DNA from: Cytophagales bacterium
GTDB taxonomy: Bacteria; Bacteroidota; Bacteroidia; Cytophagales; Cyclobacteriaceae
Reading direction: 5' to 3'
DNA: 39,691 bases
Assembly (NCBI GenBank): GCA_025358885.1
Contig: JANYHW010000193.1
Coordinates: 1-39,691, forward strand
In this document: in pieces, positions 1 through 7,922 of the stretch
How the letters are laid out: each line of letters begins with the position of its first letter
How positions within the stretch are numbered: the first letter of the stretch is position 1
Made by a program: the position numbers and the translations under genes
The notes under the pieces: model-generated
The model's database searches: none
Told to the model about the DNA's origin: nothing
Seen by the model: the letters and a program-made list of their open reading frames with translations, nothing else

Positions 1-971
1 ACGAGGCCGGCGGCAAGGTTGTCTTTTTGGTTGTTCAGGAGAGCGGGAAGGTTGGCAATGGTGTATTTGTTGAGTGGCGCTTGTCCATCGGTATTGGAAG
101 AAGCAAAAAGCGAATCTTCTTGAACGGTTTTGAATTCTGTGCTGAGTTTTGTCATTTCCTCTTTTGTCACCAGAGAATCCTCAGGAGATGCAGCAACAGC
201 AAAAGCTACATAACTGATGCTGCGGGTATTTTGCACTTTGTACTTCTCCTTGTTTTTATTGTAGTGTGCCATCAGATCGATATCGCTGGCTTTCACCGCG
301 CTATCGCTTACGGCATAGAACGGCACATAGAGATACTTTACTTCAGCCACGTCATTCTGGTTGTGGTAATCCTGTTCGGCTTCTGCTTCCGTAACGTAGC
401 TGGTTTTGATGATCAGATTTTCATATTTGATTCGTTCGCGTGCAGGACGTAGGTCATTCTTGAACATGTCCCAGCGAATTCGTTGCTCTGAATTGGCTGG
501 CAGCCGGTCAATTTCCTGTAGGTATTGGATGAGCCGGCTGCGGTCAAATCTTCCGAGTGAGTCGCGAAAGGCCGCCTTAACGCTCTCGTCTACATTTTTT
601 CCTTGTACCATATCCCAGATCTCATCATTGCTCACTTGCACCCCCACTTTTTCAAATTGAGGCTGGATGGCATTGCGGGCAATCAGCATGTCCCAGGCCT
701 GGCTTTGCAGGGTTGGTCTTTCACGCTCACCTGGCTGGCGGCCAAAGTTTAAGATGTAATTATTCTCCCTTTCCTGGATGGCGGCGTTGTATTCGTCGAG
801 GGAAACGGAATGCCCTGCGATTTCACCCACCTCCCGATCGCTTCCGCCAAATATCGACCGTGGACCGTTGCCAAAAAGGTCGCTTCCGACGATGAACGCG
901 CCCATAGACAGTGCAATGGCCCCCACGACCCACTTGGTCATCTTTGTTCTCAACGTGCTTATTAATGCCAT
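1..971 (-). CDS. SurA_N/PpiD-type peptidylprolyl isomerase, N-terminal part (runs off left edge)
   Basis: This reading frame is open from an ATG at 971 to the window edge, so about 323 N-terminal residues are present and the C-terminus is missing. It begins MALISTLRTKMTKWVVGAIA, followed by a hydrophobic membrane anchor at about residues 13-33 (ending AFIVGSDLF). The periplasmic region then has SurA_N-like features, such as GHSVSLDEYNAAIQERE and DMLIARNAIQPQFEKVGVQV. This architecture is that of membrane-anchored PpiD-like folding factors in Bacteroidota, whose parvulin domains lie further on, outside the window. It should assist folding of outer-membrane and secreted proteins. It is the last gene of the envelope block and has its own promoter-like element at 1031-1061. 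The family call rests on the N-terminal part only; catalytic residues cannot be seen. Confidence 0.8.
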   Translation of the reverse strand, partial: MALISTLRTKMTKWVVGAIALSMGAFIVGSDLFGNGPRSIFGGSDREVGEIAGHSVSLDEYNAAIQERENNYILNFGRQPGERERPTLQSQAWDMLIARNAIQPQFEKVGVQVSNDEIWDMVQGKNVDESVKAAFRDSLGRFDRSRLIQYLQEIDRLPANSEQRIRWDMFKNDLRPARERIKYENLIIKTSYVTEAEAEQDYHNQNDVAEVKYLYVPFYAVSDSAVKASDIDLMAHYNKNKEKYKVQNTRSISYVAFAVAASPEDSLVTKEEMTKLSTEFKTVQEDSLFASSNTDGQAPLNKYTIANLPALLNNQKDNLAAGL

Positions 972-1030
972 ACGAATGAATAATTTAGGATATACTGGTT
1001 ATCTCCTGCCGGTTCTTGGCAAAAGAGCCG

Positions 1031-1061
1031 CAAATTTAAACCGTTTGCTGTATTCAGCAAA
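1031..1061 (-). promoter_or_regulatory. Bacteroidota-type promoter for the PPIase gene
   Basis: On the minus strand a -33 TTTG (1058-1061) is followed after 19 nt by a -7 TAAATTTG (1031-1038). This matches the Bacteroidota consensus TTTG-N19-TAnnTTTG. The start codon is 60 nt downstream of the -7 box, giving a leader of roughly 55 nt. Confidence 0.7.
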
Positions 1062-1113
1062 GTGTCAGTAAAAGTATTCGGATGGGCTGAAACGAGTTGA
1101 CAATCAATGCTTT

Positions 1114-2394
1114 CTACTCTTCTTCGGCATCTTTTCCAACGGCCACTTTCACGGTATCAATGCCATTGCCTTTGATAGATTGAATCGAGAAAGTAAAGGG
1201 GGGGACAAGGATGGTTTCACCTTTCTGTGGAAAGTCTTCTGTGTAAAAGAGAATCAATCCGCCGAGCGTCTCATAGTCTCCAAAGGGTAAGCTCCAGTGG
1301 TACTTCTCATTGAGGTAGTCCACTTCCAGGCGGGCGCTCAACATGTATGTTTGGTCATCCAGTTTTTGTTCAACGAGGTTGTCTGCGTCATGTTCGTCCT
1401 CAATGTCACCAAATATCTCTTCAATAACATCCTCCATGCTGACAAGGCCGGCGGTACCTCCAAATTCGTCTACTACAATCGCCAGGCTTCGGCGCTCCCG
1501 GATCAACTGAACCATCATGTCATTGGCCATCGTGGTTTCCGTCACTATACTAATAGGCGTCAAAATTTCTTCGATGGTAGCGGGATTTCTAAACAGCGCC
1601 GCGGAATGACAATATCCAATGACATCGTCAATTGTTTCACGATAGACAACAATCTTTGAGTGGCCGCTTTCCACAAAAGAAGACTTTAGTTTTTCCATCC
1701 CGTCGTCGAGGGCGATGGCCACGATTTCAGTTCGTGGAACCATGCATTCTCTTACCCTCACGGTCTTGAACTCGAGTGCATTGTGCAATATCTTTTTGTC
1801 AAGTTCGATCTCTTCATCCTCGTGACTGACGGTATGCATGTTGCGCAAATAGTGGTTTAGGTCTGTCAATCCGAAAACAGGACTTTCTTCCGAATACTCG
1901 AGACGAAGGATATAGGTAATGACCAGTTTGGAAAGATTCACGATGGTGAAGGTGATGGGCGCGAGGAGGGCGTACATCACAACGAAAGGCAATGCCAAAG
2001 TCGACAACACAAAGTTGGGATTGATCATGAAGAGACTCTTGGGTAAGAACTCGGCCGTGAACAAAATCAGTAACGTAGACAGTGTTGTCTGAATGAGCAG
2101 GATGGAGGGCTCATTATTGAGGCTTGTCGGGAGGCTCTCTGCAAGGATGGGTGCAAACAACAGCGCCATATTGTTGCCAAATACTACGAGTGCCAGGGTA
2201 TTGCCAATCAGGGTGGTGCCAATGAACTTCGAAGGGTTCTGCAGGAAGTAGGCCATAATTTTGCCTGACCAGTCACCTTGCTTTCCCTGTAACTCCAGTT
2301 GCAGGCGGTTGGCCGAAAGAAAAGCGATCTCTATCCCTGAAAAGAAAAAGGAGACGACTAAAGACGTAATGATCCAGGGGTACAGAGATTCCAT
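1114..2394 (-). CDS. CNNM/CBS-domain membrane protein (HlyC/CorC family)
   Basis: The 426-aa protein has an N-terminal CNNM (DUF21) membrane domain with about four hydrophobic segments in residues 1-150. A cytoplasmic pair of CBS modules follows (about 200-320, opening near RECMVPRTEIVAIALDDG), and then a C-terminal CorC_HlyC domain (about 340-420) with the typical GDYETLGGLIL stretch. Family members are linked to Mg2+/Co2+ transport or efflux; hemolysin in old annotations is historical. Flavobacterium GldE has the same architecture, but here the neighbours are lptC and a PpiD-like gene rather than gldD, so I do not call it gldE. The ATG directly follows the TAA of the upstream 53-aa gene, suggesting translational coupling. 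Confidence 0.85.
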   Translation of the reverse strand: MESLYPWIITSLVVSFFFSGIEIAFLSANRLQLELQGKQGDWSGKIMAYFLQNPSKFIGTTLIGNTLALVVFGNNMALLFAPILAESLPTSLNNEPSILLIQTTLSTLLILFTAEFLPKSLFMINPNFVLSTLALPFVVMYALLAPITFTIVNLSKLVITYILRLEYSEESPVFGLTDLNHYLRNMHTVSHEDEEIELDKKILHNALEFKTVRVRECMVPRTEIVAIALDDGMEKLKSSFVESGHSKIVVYRETIDDVIGYCHSAALFRNPATIEEILTPISIVTETTMANDMMVQLIRERRSLAIVVDEFGGTAGLVSMEDVIEEIFGDIEDEHDADNLVEQKLDDQTYMLSARLEVDYLNEKYHWSLPFGDYETLGGLILFYTEDFPQKGETILVPPFTFSIQSIKGNGIDTVKVAVGKDAEEE

Positions 2395-2556
2395 TTAAGC
2401 CTTGGATATTTTACGGTAGGTGAACCAAAAGATAAGCAGAAGGGCCATCATCAGCGGCCCATAGGCTCGCGCAAGCCCTGCGGCCATCACTTCATATATG
2501 CCGATGATGATAAAAACTACTCCCAGGGAGACTAACAGGGTATCAAAAAGTTTCAT
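2395..2556 (-). CDS. small two-helix membrane protein (53 aa)
   Basis: This short frame encodes 53 residues: MKLFDTLLVSLGVVFIIIGI, a short polar hinge with MAAGLARAYGP, a second hydrophobic helix LMMALLLLIFWFTY, and a basic tail RKISKA. This is the pattern of a hairpin inner-membrane protein with a positive cytoplasmic end. Its TAA is immediately followed by the ATG of the CNNM gene (TAAATG across 2392-2397), which argues for a real coupled gene. A -7 element, TATTTTTG, lies 7 nt upstream of its ATG. No family is recognised. It may be an accessory subunit of the CNNM protein, which is inference from position only. Confidence 0.65.
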   Translation of the reverse strand: MKLFDTLLVSLGVVFIIIGIYEVMAAGLARAYGPLMMALLLIFWFTYRKISKA

Positions 2557-2563
2557 GGGACAG

Positions 2564-2571
2564 CAAAAATA
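2564..2571 (-). promoter_or_regulatory. -7 element before the 53-aa gene
   Basis: TATTTTTG on the minus strand fits TAnnTTTG. It ends 7 nt before the ATG at 2556, so the transcript would have a leader of only about 4-5 nt. I see no good -33 match at 19-21 nt spacing, so this is a weaker call than the one at 1031. Confidence 0.4.
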
Positions 2572-2615
2572 CGATTTTTTGACGGGTTGCTAATCCTTGC
2601 CTCATCACGCAAAGA

Positions 2616-3137
2616 CTAATCTTTGATTTCAAAAATACCTTCTGGCTTGCGAATAGTGTAATTGGAAAGATCCTGCACGGCGTCCAGGCCGGTGCCATAG
2701 ATCACCTCATTTTCCATTTTGATGGTAACAAATTTGTCTGTAAAAATTTTTCGGGTAGTCTCTTTCCAAAACAGCTCTTCAGTATTCAATTGTTGATTTT
2801 TTTCGATGTTTTTCACTTCCACTTTTCCACGGCCCCTCCATTGGTCTTCTTCTTTGAAGTAAAAAGCATGGTTCGCCTTCAGGGTTGATGTCATGATTCC
2901 TACTGGATTGTAGAACTCCAGGTAAAGCCCTTCCGGAAATTCCTTGTCGCCATTCTTGAATTCCAAAATCTTGCTGGCAATCATTTTCACCCGGATACGA
3001 TCCTTTTCTGAATACAACATGTTCACATCCTCCATCTCGCTGAGTGGACCGTTATACTCCAATGGAACTGCGGCCTCCTTCTGCCGACAGCCCAGGGAGA
3101 TAAATAGTACTGCAACAATCAAAAGCCTATTCGTCAT
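2616..3137 (-). CDS. lptC: LptC-family LPS export protein, lipoprotein-like
   Basis: This 173-aa protein begins MTNRLLIVAVLFISLGCRQK, a short signal ending in a lipobox-like SLGC. The rest fits the LptC/DUF1239 beta-jellyroll: YSEKDRIRVKMIASKILEFK, the FPEGLYLEFYNPVG segment, and a C-terminal half with WKGRG-like and FWKETTRKIFTDKFVTI strands. In proteobacteria LptC is anchored by a transmembrane helix and passes LPS from LptBFG to LptA. The lipoprotein-like N-terminus here would anchor it by a lipid instead, as is common among Bacteroidota homologues. It follows the TPR gene and precedes the 53-aa and CNNM genes. A terminator-like hairpin abuts its start codon. Confidence 0.8.
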   Translation of the reverse strand: MTNRLLIVAVLFISLGCRQKEAAVPLEYNGPLSEMEDVNMLYSEKDRIRVKMIASKILEFKNGDKEFPEGLYLEFYNPVGIMTSTLKANHAFYFKEEDQWRGRGKVEVKNIEKNQQLNTEELFWKETTRKIFTDKFVTIKMENEVIYGTGLDAVQDLSNYTIRKPEGIFEIKD

Positions 3138-3143
3138 GTCCCT

Positions 3144-3173
3144 AAATAAAAAAGGCCCCGACTGGTCGGGGCC
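3144..3173 (-). terminator. rho-independent terminator-like hairpin between the TPR gene and lptC
   Basis: Bases 3154-3173 form a perfect GC-rich inverted repeat (GGCCCCGAC and GTCGGGGCC around a TG centre). Read on the minus strand it is followed by a T-rich tract at 3144-3153. It lies between the TPR stop (3193) and the lptC ATG (3137), with the T tract ending only 6 nt before that ATG. Confidence 0.85.
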
Positions 3174-3192
3174 TCCAGTTTGTATAAAGTTA

Positions 3193-4536
3193 TTAATCGC
3201 GGGTTTTCAACACTACCCCTTCATTGATCCAACAACCTACGTGTTGGTTGGAACCCACTGCCCAGTTGAGGAGGAAAATCTCTTCCTTGGAAGGAAATTG
3301 CGCTTTAGCCCTCGACATCAGTTGTGCATTTCCTGATCTTGAATACATATCATACGCGGCGATGTACACCAGTCGGTCTTCTGCCAGGTTTTGTTTCTTG
3401 GCGCAATTGTCGAAACTGTTGTAGTACAAGTCTCCAATTTGCTGCCAGGCATCTTTGTTGGAAGGATCGGAAGTCCCGGCCTGACGGAACAAATCGCGAG
3501 CTCCGGTATAGTTGCCTTTTTTGGACTCAAGACTCCCCAGGTATAATTGTGTCTCTGACTTGTCCTGTGCTGTGGTAGCCAAAGTAAACGCTTCCTTTAG
3601 CAAAGCTTCGGCACGATCATTATTACCATTTCTCATGTAGGTAACGCCCAATGTTTTTGCCAGTCCAAAATCTTTGTCGGGGTTGAGTTTGTGGATGGTC
3701 TCACCAGCCTCCAGCCACAAGGGATCTTCGGTGCATTTTCCTTGCAGCATAAAAGTGAATATCTTTTTGGCAAGGGGTAAGTCGTTTGGATTTTTCTTGA
3801 ATTTTGGTGCAAGGTTCTTTCTCACGAAATCACAATCAACTTTCACCATGCTGATCAGGAGACCATCAACTGCATCCTTATAGCTTTTCAATTTCTCAAC
3901 ATCTGGTGCTTTATTCTCGGCAAGGGCTTTCTTGATCTTGGCATCCGTTACTGACTCAATCTTGTCATAACGCAGGAAGATCTGATCTTCGGGCAGATTC
4001 TTGAGGGCAAGCCAGTTTGCTTTTACGGTGGTCATATAGGCCACGAGGTTCCCGTCCGATACGTTATTTCCGTTCAGTTCAAAAACCTTGTCGTACAACG
4101 CCAGCAGTTCAGGAAGCTTCTCCTTGTTCTTGATATTGTACTTGTAAGAGGCGTAAGCTTTCCTGTTCAAAACATTGGCTTCGTCACCACAATTCTTAAT
4201 GCGCATGTCGTAGAGCCACATCAGGGAGTCAACCAATACTTTTTTCTTGGCGGGATCGGTTTCCTTGTCTGCAATCTTGTCGTAGATGTCAGCGCCATCG
4301 ATGTAGAGTTTTGTATTCCATTGGGGGGCATTGGTGAGCATCCACTGAAGGCTTGAAGTGGCCGATCGATAATTACCCTGCTTCATAGCATCTCCCCAAA
4401 CAGCAATGCATTCGTCTGCCCTCTTTCTGTCCTCAGGCCATTTGAGTTCCTTGCATTGTGCCAATCCTGTTGTGGTGATACCTGCCAGACAGAACGCTGT
4501 GCAAACCACCATGAGCAATTTCAATTTCATAGTCAT
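3193..4536 (-). CDS. secreted tetratricopeptide-repeat protein
   Basis: The 447-aa protein has a signal peptide (MTMKLKLLMVVCTAFCLAGI, cleavage probably after GLAQ). The mature part is alpha-helical with degenerate TPR-like repeats. The clearest are near residues 290-390, for example LGVTYMRNGNNDRAEALLKE and LGSLESKKGNYTGARDLFRQ. The C-terminus carries a distinctive block with YDMYSRSGNAQLMSRAKAQF and GCWINEGVVLKTRD that looks conserved rather than repeat-like. It is probably a periplasmic or outer-membrane scaffold, but its molecular role is unknown. It begins 9 nt after the upstream barrel gene and is followed by a terminator-like hairpin. The upstream in-frame ATG was kept, though MKLKLLMV two residues later would also do. 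Confidence 0.75.
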   Translation of the reverse strand: MTMKLKLLMVVCTAFCLAGITTTGLAQCKELKWPEDRKRADECIAVWGDAMKQGNYRSATSSLQWMLTNAPQWNTKLYIDGADIYDKIADKETDPAKKKVLVDSLMWLYDMRIKNCGDEANVLNRKAYASYKYNIKNKEKLPELLALYDKVFELNGNNVSDGNLVAYMTTVKANWLALKNLPEDQIFLRYDKIESVTDAKIKKALAENKAPDVEKLKSYKDAVDGLLISMVKVDCDFVRKNLAPKFKKNPNDLPLAKKIFTFMLQGKCTEDPLWLEAGETIHKLNPDKDFGLAKTLGVTYMRNGNNDRAEALLKEAFTLATTAQDKSETQLYLGSLESKKGNYTGARDLFRQAGTSDPSNKDAWQQIGDLYYNSFDNCAKKQNLAEDRLVYIAAYDMYSRSGNAQLMSRAKAQFPSKEEIFLLNWAVGSNQHVGCWINEGVVLKTRD

Positions 4537-4545
4537 TCTTTTTCT

Positions 4546-5823
4546 TTAGTCAAACCTTCGTTTAATAAACCACTGATCGTTAAAAGTTAAGCCAAAATAA
4601 AGTTTTATATAGTTTTCCTCAATGCCATTCAATGTCTTATCTCCTTTTTTGCCCACTTTGAGCGCCAGGTCGATGCTTGATAATCGGCTTACAGGCAAAG
4701 AGAGGCCAAAAGTAATGCCAAAATCCTTAACCACATTGCCATTGGCCAAATAGGGGTAATTTTCAAGGCTTACACCTGTTCGGTACGTGGCTCTCTTAAA
4801 ATAACTACTCAGGGAGCCGCCATCGGGAGTGGTTTCAAACCCTGCCGCCAGCCGCCAGCTGTTGCTGGTGTAAGGATTGGTGCCTGCCATATCCCTGTAG
4901 GTGGAGTAATTTGAATAAGAACCATCTACTGCGACGATCCATTTGTATGATTTGGCAAAGGAGAGGCCAGCCGACAAAGTTGAAGGAAGGGTAAGGGTAC
5001 CCGGTACGTTCCTGATGAGGGTAAGGGAGTCGATAATTCCCGCGAGATTGTGCCGCTCGATCCGTTGATAGAACTTGCCTGGCACATTTGACTGCAAGTC
5101 ATAGACCAAACCGAAATTAACCCGGTAGTTCTTCTTTCCAATTGAATCTACGTGGACAGAAAGGGCGGGGGCGAACTTGAAGCCGGAAACAAAAGTTCGC
5201 TCATACACTAAGGGTGATATCACCAGCACTTGCTGAGTGTATTGCAGCTCGCTGGAAAATTGTGTGCTCACGGCACTGAACAAATAAGTTGTCCTCAACC
5301 CAAGAGAAATGGCATTGGTGATTTTCACACCGTTAGACCAACTTACCTGGTTAATGCCTCCTGACCCTGTTTCAGTTACGTTTGCCTTACTGGTGTCTCC
5401 TGCAACCGGCTGGGTATATTTTAACTGATAATTCAATCGTGTGTAAGGCATTAAACTTAATGAGCTGGTCCACTTGCCTGCCATAACCGGGATGGAGAGG
5501 ACAAGATAATTGAGGTTACCACTGCCACTTTTTTGGGTGGCAGTTGCTATGGAGTTTTGCGTCCGCTGCTCTCCAATAAGTCCTGCCTGGAAAGTAGTCA
5601 GGCGATTAAATATCAGCATGGCAGGATTTTGATTGTTGAGATACCAATAGTGTGGATTGCTGATCCCCACGCCTCCCATCCCCTGGTCGGTGGCCAATGC
5701 ATTGCCATATTGTTCACCGAGCCCGTACGAAGAAAACGGGCTGCGGGCGGCCTGGCCATAACCCATTGTGCTACTCAGCAACAGGAAGAGCCATACAGAA
5801 AAACCGACTTTACGACTTGACAT
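4546..5823 (-). CDS. outer-membrane beta-barrel protein, FadL/OmpP1-like layout
   Basis: This 425-aa protein has a signal peptide (MSSRKVGFSVWLFLLLSSTM, then GYGQ). The mature N-terminus RSPFSSYGLGEQYGN is followed by GMGGVGIS and LNNQNPAM, typical of Bacteroidota barrel proteins annotated as FadL/OmpP1-like. The rest has alternating beta strands with many Tyr, Thr and Ser residues, ending in an aromatic-rich C-terminus (LYFGLTFNDQWFIKRRFD). It is probably an outer-membrane channel or assembly partner; substrate unknown. Its start overlaps the end of coaX by 14 bp and the TPR gene follows 9 nt after its stop, so the three genes are probably one transcript. Confidence 0.7.
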   Translation of the reverse strand: MSSRKVGFSVWLFLLLSSTMGYGQAARSPFSSYGLGEQYGNALATDQGMGGVGISNPHYWYLNNQNPAMLIFNRLTTFQAGLIGEQRTQNSIATATQKSGSGNLNYLVLSIPVMAGKWTSSLSLMPYTRLNYQLKYTQPVAGDTSKANVTETGSGGINQVSWSNGVKITNAISLGLRTTYLFSAVSTQFSSELQYTQQVLVISPLVYERTFVSGFKFAPALSVHVDSIGKKNYRVNFGLVYDLQSNVPGKFYQRIERHNLAGIIDSLTLIRNVPGTLTLPSTLSAGLSFAKSYKWIVAVDGSYSNYSTYRDMAGTNPYTSNSWRLAAGFETTPDGGSLSSYFKRATYRTGVSLENYPYLANGNVVKDFGITFGLSLPVSRLSSIDLALKVGKKGDKTLNGIEENYIKLYFGLTFNDQWFIKRRFD

Positions 5824-6529
5824 TATGCAACAGGATGCTATTCAGGCCCATCAAAACCAAATCAGGGGCCACAAAGATGGAAGGTTTCAGATGGTTTTCA
5901 AAAAAATGAGCATCGCCCCCGCACAAAATCACCCTGATGTCGGGGTAATCAATTTTGTAACGGTGGATGGTTCCTTTTATTTCCTCCAAGGTTCCATTCA
6001 TCACACCACTCTGCAGGCATTGAATACTATTGTTGCCGGTAAGCGGAACGTCTTCAGCAGGAGACGCCATAGGTAGCTTCGCTGTGTTTCGGTGCATAGC
6101 CTCAAACCGCATGATAACCCCGGGAGAAATGGCGCCGCCTTTATATTCTCCCGATCGGTTGATGAATTCGTAATTGATGCAAGTACCCGCATCAATGACG
6201 AGACAATCCGCTTTCGGGAAAAGAGACCACGCCCCACAGGCCGCCGCCAGCCTGTCAACTCCCAGTGTGGCCGGTGTTTCATATCGGTTGACAATGGGGA
6301 GGGGGAGGTCAGGACGAAGCACAATAGTTTTTCCTGTAACAGCCGTACTCATCCATTCATTTTCCGGACTGTGACTCACGGAGCTTATGATAAGATTTTC
6401 AATAAGGGTGCCCGCCAGAAAATGCCCCAGTTCTGTTAGCGCGCGAAAGACTCCTTTTTTATGAAGAGTATGATTTTCAAAGAGGCCGGCTTTGATAAGA
6501 GAATTACCTATGTCTAATGCTAGGTTCAT
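5810..6529 (-). CDS. coaX: type III pantothenate kinase
   Basis: CoaX phosphorylates pantothenate with ATP in the first step of coenzyme A synthesis. The 239-aa protein starts MNLALDIGNSLIKAGLFENH, with the N-terminal phosphate-binding DIGNS motif of the ASKHA fold. It also has TPATLGVDRLAAACGAW and VIDAGTCINYEF, the second nucleotide- and substrate-binding motif, and a C-terminal ILCGGDAHFF motif. Length matches the family. A frame extension upstream to 6580 exists, but the DIGNS motif must sit at the N-terminus, so the ATG at 6529 is chosen. Its 3' end overlaps the barrel gene by 14 bp. I see no clear promoter element upstream. Confidence 0.93.
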   Translation of the reverse strand: MNLALDIGNSLIKAGLFENHTLHKKGVFRALTELGHFLAGTLIENLIISSVSHSPENEWMSTAVTGKTIVLRPDLPLPIVNRYETPATLGVDRLAAACGAWSLFPKADCLVIDAGTCINYEFINRSGEYKGGAISPGVIMRFEAMHRNTAKLPMASPAEDVPLTGNNSIQCLQSGVMNGTLEEIKGTIHRYKIDYPDIRVILCGGDAHFFENHLKPSIFVAPDLVLMGLNSILLHNVKS

Positions 6530-6713
6530 GTGGACGAAGCTAGGAAATATACGATTACTCGGATAGCGAACGAATTGCAAATGTTGTTATCTGAATTTAC
6601 CTCCGTTGCGTCGACCGATCGTTGAAGGTATCGATCAGTCGATGACGCCATCCGCCAATCAGTTTAGTAACGCCTTTGGAGAAAAGAAGGAATTTTGGCA
6701 ACTTACTCTCCCT

Positions 6714-7289
6714 ATGAAAGACATTCAGATTCTTTCTCTATTGATGATTTGCTACTCGGTTTCGTTGGCACAATCGGACAGTTGCGGCATATATGTCAAG
6801 TCGGTTGATTATAACAAACACAAACTCTCCTATGCAATTGATTGTAAAACCGGGAATTGCCCCTCGGTAGCCGGGTCGCTATTCAATAGCAAGGATGTAG
6901 CCATTTTGGTAAAGGGTAAAAAAATCAAGATTAAGAAATCGACACTCTTTGGCTTTAGAAATTGTGAGAAAAAAGTATATCGATTCTATAAAAACAGTGA
7001 ATATCAGATTCTGAATTCTCAAAGAATATGGATGTATGACAAGCCCCAGGAATCAGGAACAGGGATGAGTCCAAATATTGATATCTTCTACTATTTTAGT
7101 GTTACGCAAGATTCACAGATTTTGCCACTTACCTTTGACAACCTGAAAGATGCCTTTCCAAACAATATTAAGTTTCATGACTTGCTGGATTCTTCGTTTA
7201 AGGGAGAAGCTGAGCTGTCTGCGTATGACAAATACCTTCAGAAATATACTTTGGTTCACGTATTCGAAGAATCGATGAAAATGGAGTAA
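6714..7289 (+). CDS. secreted protein of unknown family, first of a tandem pair
   Basis: The 191-aa protein has a signal peptide MKDIQILSLLMICYSVSLAQ with probable cleavage at LAQ-S. An upstream in-frame extension to 6606 would bury the signal peptide, so 6714 is preferred. The mature part is basic and aromatic-rich. Landmarks are KLSYAIDCK, GSLFN, KGKKIKIKKSTLFGFRNCEK, YRFYKNSEY, FSVTQDSQILPLT, and the near-terminal block KFHDLLDSSFKGEAELSAYD. About half its residues match the next gene, with DCK and RxCxKK cysteines shared. I recognise no domain. The KFHDLLDSSF block resembles regions in other Bacteroidota hypothetical proteins, but that is an impression, not a search. It is divergent from coaX. 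Confidence 0.75.
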   Translation: MKDIQILSLLMICYSVSLAQSDSCGIYVKSVDYNKHKLSYAIDCKTGNCPSVAGSLFNSKDVAILVKGKKIKIKKSTLFGFRNCEKKVYRFYKNSEYQILNSQRIWMYDKPQESGTGMSPNIDIFYYFSVTQDSQILPLTFDNLKDAFPNNIKFHDLLDSSFKGEAELSAYDKYLQKYTLVHVFEESMKME

Positions 7290-7298
7290 TTCTTGAAT

Positions 7299-7868
7299 AT
7301 GAAAATGTTCCCTATATTATTCTGGTCGATGTTCTCTGCAGGATCTGTGTTTGCTCAATCTGATAGCAGTGGGGTGTTTCTGAACATTGCTGACTTTCAG
7401 CAACGTAAGCTCTCGTACGGCTGCGACTGCAAGAAAGAAAAGCATTCCATAAAACTCGGCTCCCTTTTCAATAACCATGAAATCACCATTGCGCTCAATG
7501 GCAAAAAAACCAAATTGAAGAAGGCTGATCTTTTTGGCTACCGCGATTGCGACAAGAAGTCGTATCGATTTTATGAGGATAAGGAATATCGGGTAATCAG
7601 TATGCTTAAGATCTATATGTACTATACAGAAGCTGAGTTTGGTACAGGAAAAGGCGCAACGATCGAGGATCGATTCTATTTTAGTGTTTCACTGAATTCC
7701 CAGATAATTCCATTGACAACAGAACACCTTAAGGAGGCTTATCCGGACAATGTGAAATTCCATGACTTGTTGGATTCCTCTTTTAGGAGCGAGGCTGAAT
7801 TGAGCACTTTTGACAAATACATGAAGAAATATAAGTTGGTAAGTATTTTTGAAGAGTCTGTAAAATAA
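7299..7868 (+). CDS. secreted protein of unknown family, second of a tandem pair
   Basis: This 189-aa paralogue of the preceding gene lies 9 nt after its stop, so the two are probably co-transcribed. Signal peptide: MKMFPILFWSMFSAGSVFAQ. Shared blocks are KLSYGCDCKKEK, GSLFNNHEITIALNGKKTKL, LFGYRDCDKKSYRFYEDKEY, FYFSVSLNSQIIPLT and KFHDLLDSSFRSEAELS. A TTG two codons upstream (7293) sits at better spacing from a GGAG at 7283-7286, so the true start could be there. A cysteine near the mature N-terminus of the first copy is Ser here, whereas the two other shared cysteines are kept. Function unknown. Confidence 0.75.
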   Translation: MKMFPILFWSMFSAGSVFAQSDSSGVFLNIADFQQRKLSYGCDCKKEKHSIKLGSLFNNHEITIALNGKKTKLKKADLFGYRDCDKKSYRFYEDKEYRVISMLKIYMYYTEAEFGTGKGATIEDRFYFSVSLNSQIIPLTTEHLKEAYPDNVKFHDLLDSSFRSEAELSTFDKYMKKYKLVSIFEESVK

Positions 7869-7922
7869 AATCTCCTTTCGGTGTTTGGTTTTTTCCAGGA
7901 TTAGAATAAATATAAAAAAAAC

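Noticed and set aside
1114-2394. Calling the CNNM/CBS protein GldE
   Set aside because: The architecture fits, but the gldD neighbourhood is absent and a paralogue beside lptC and PpiD is common; the family-level call is safer.
6606-6713. Upstream extension of the first tandem secreted protein
   Set aside because: It would put about 36 residues in front of a good signal peptide.
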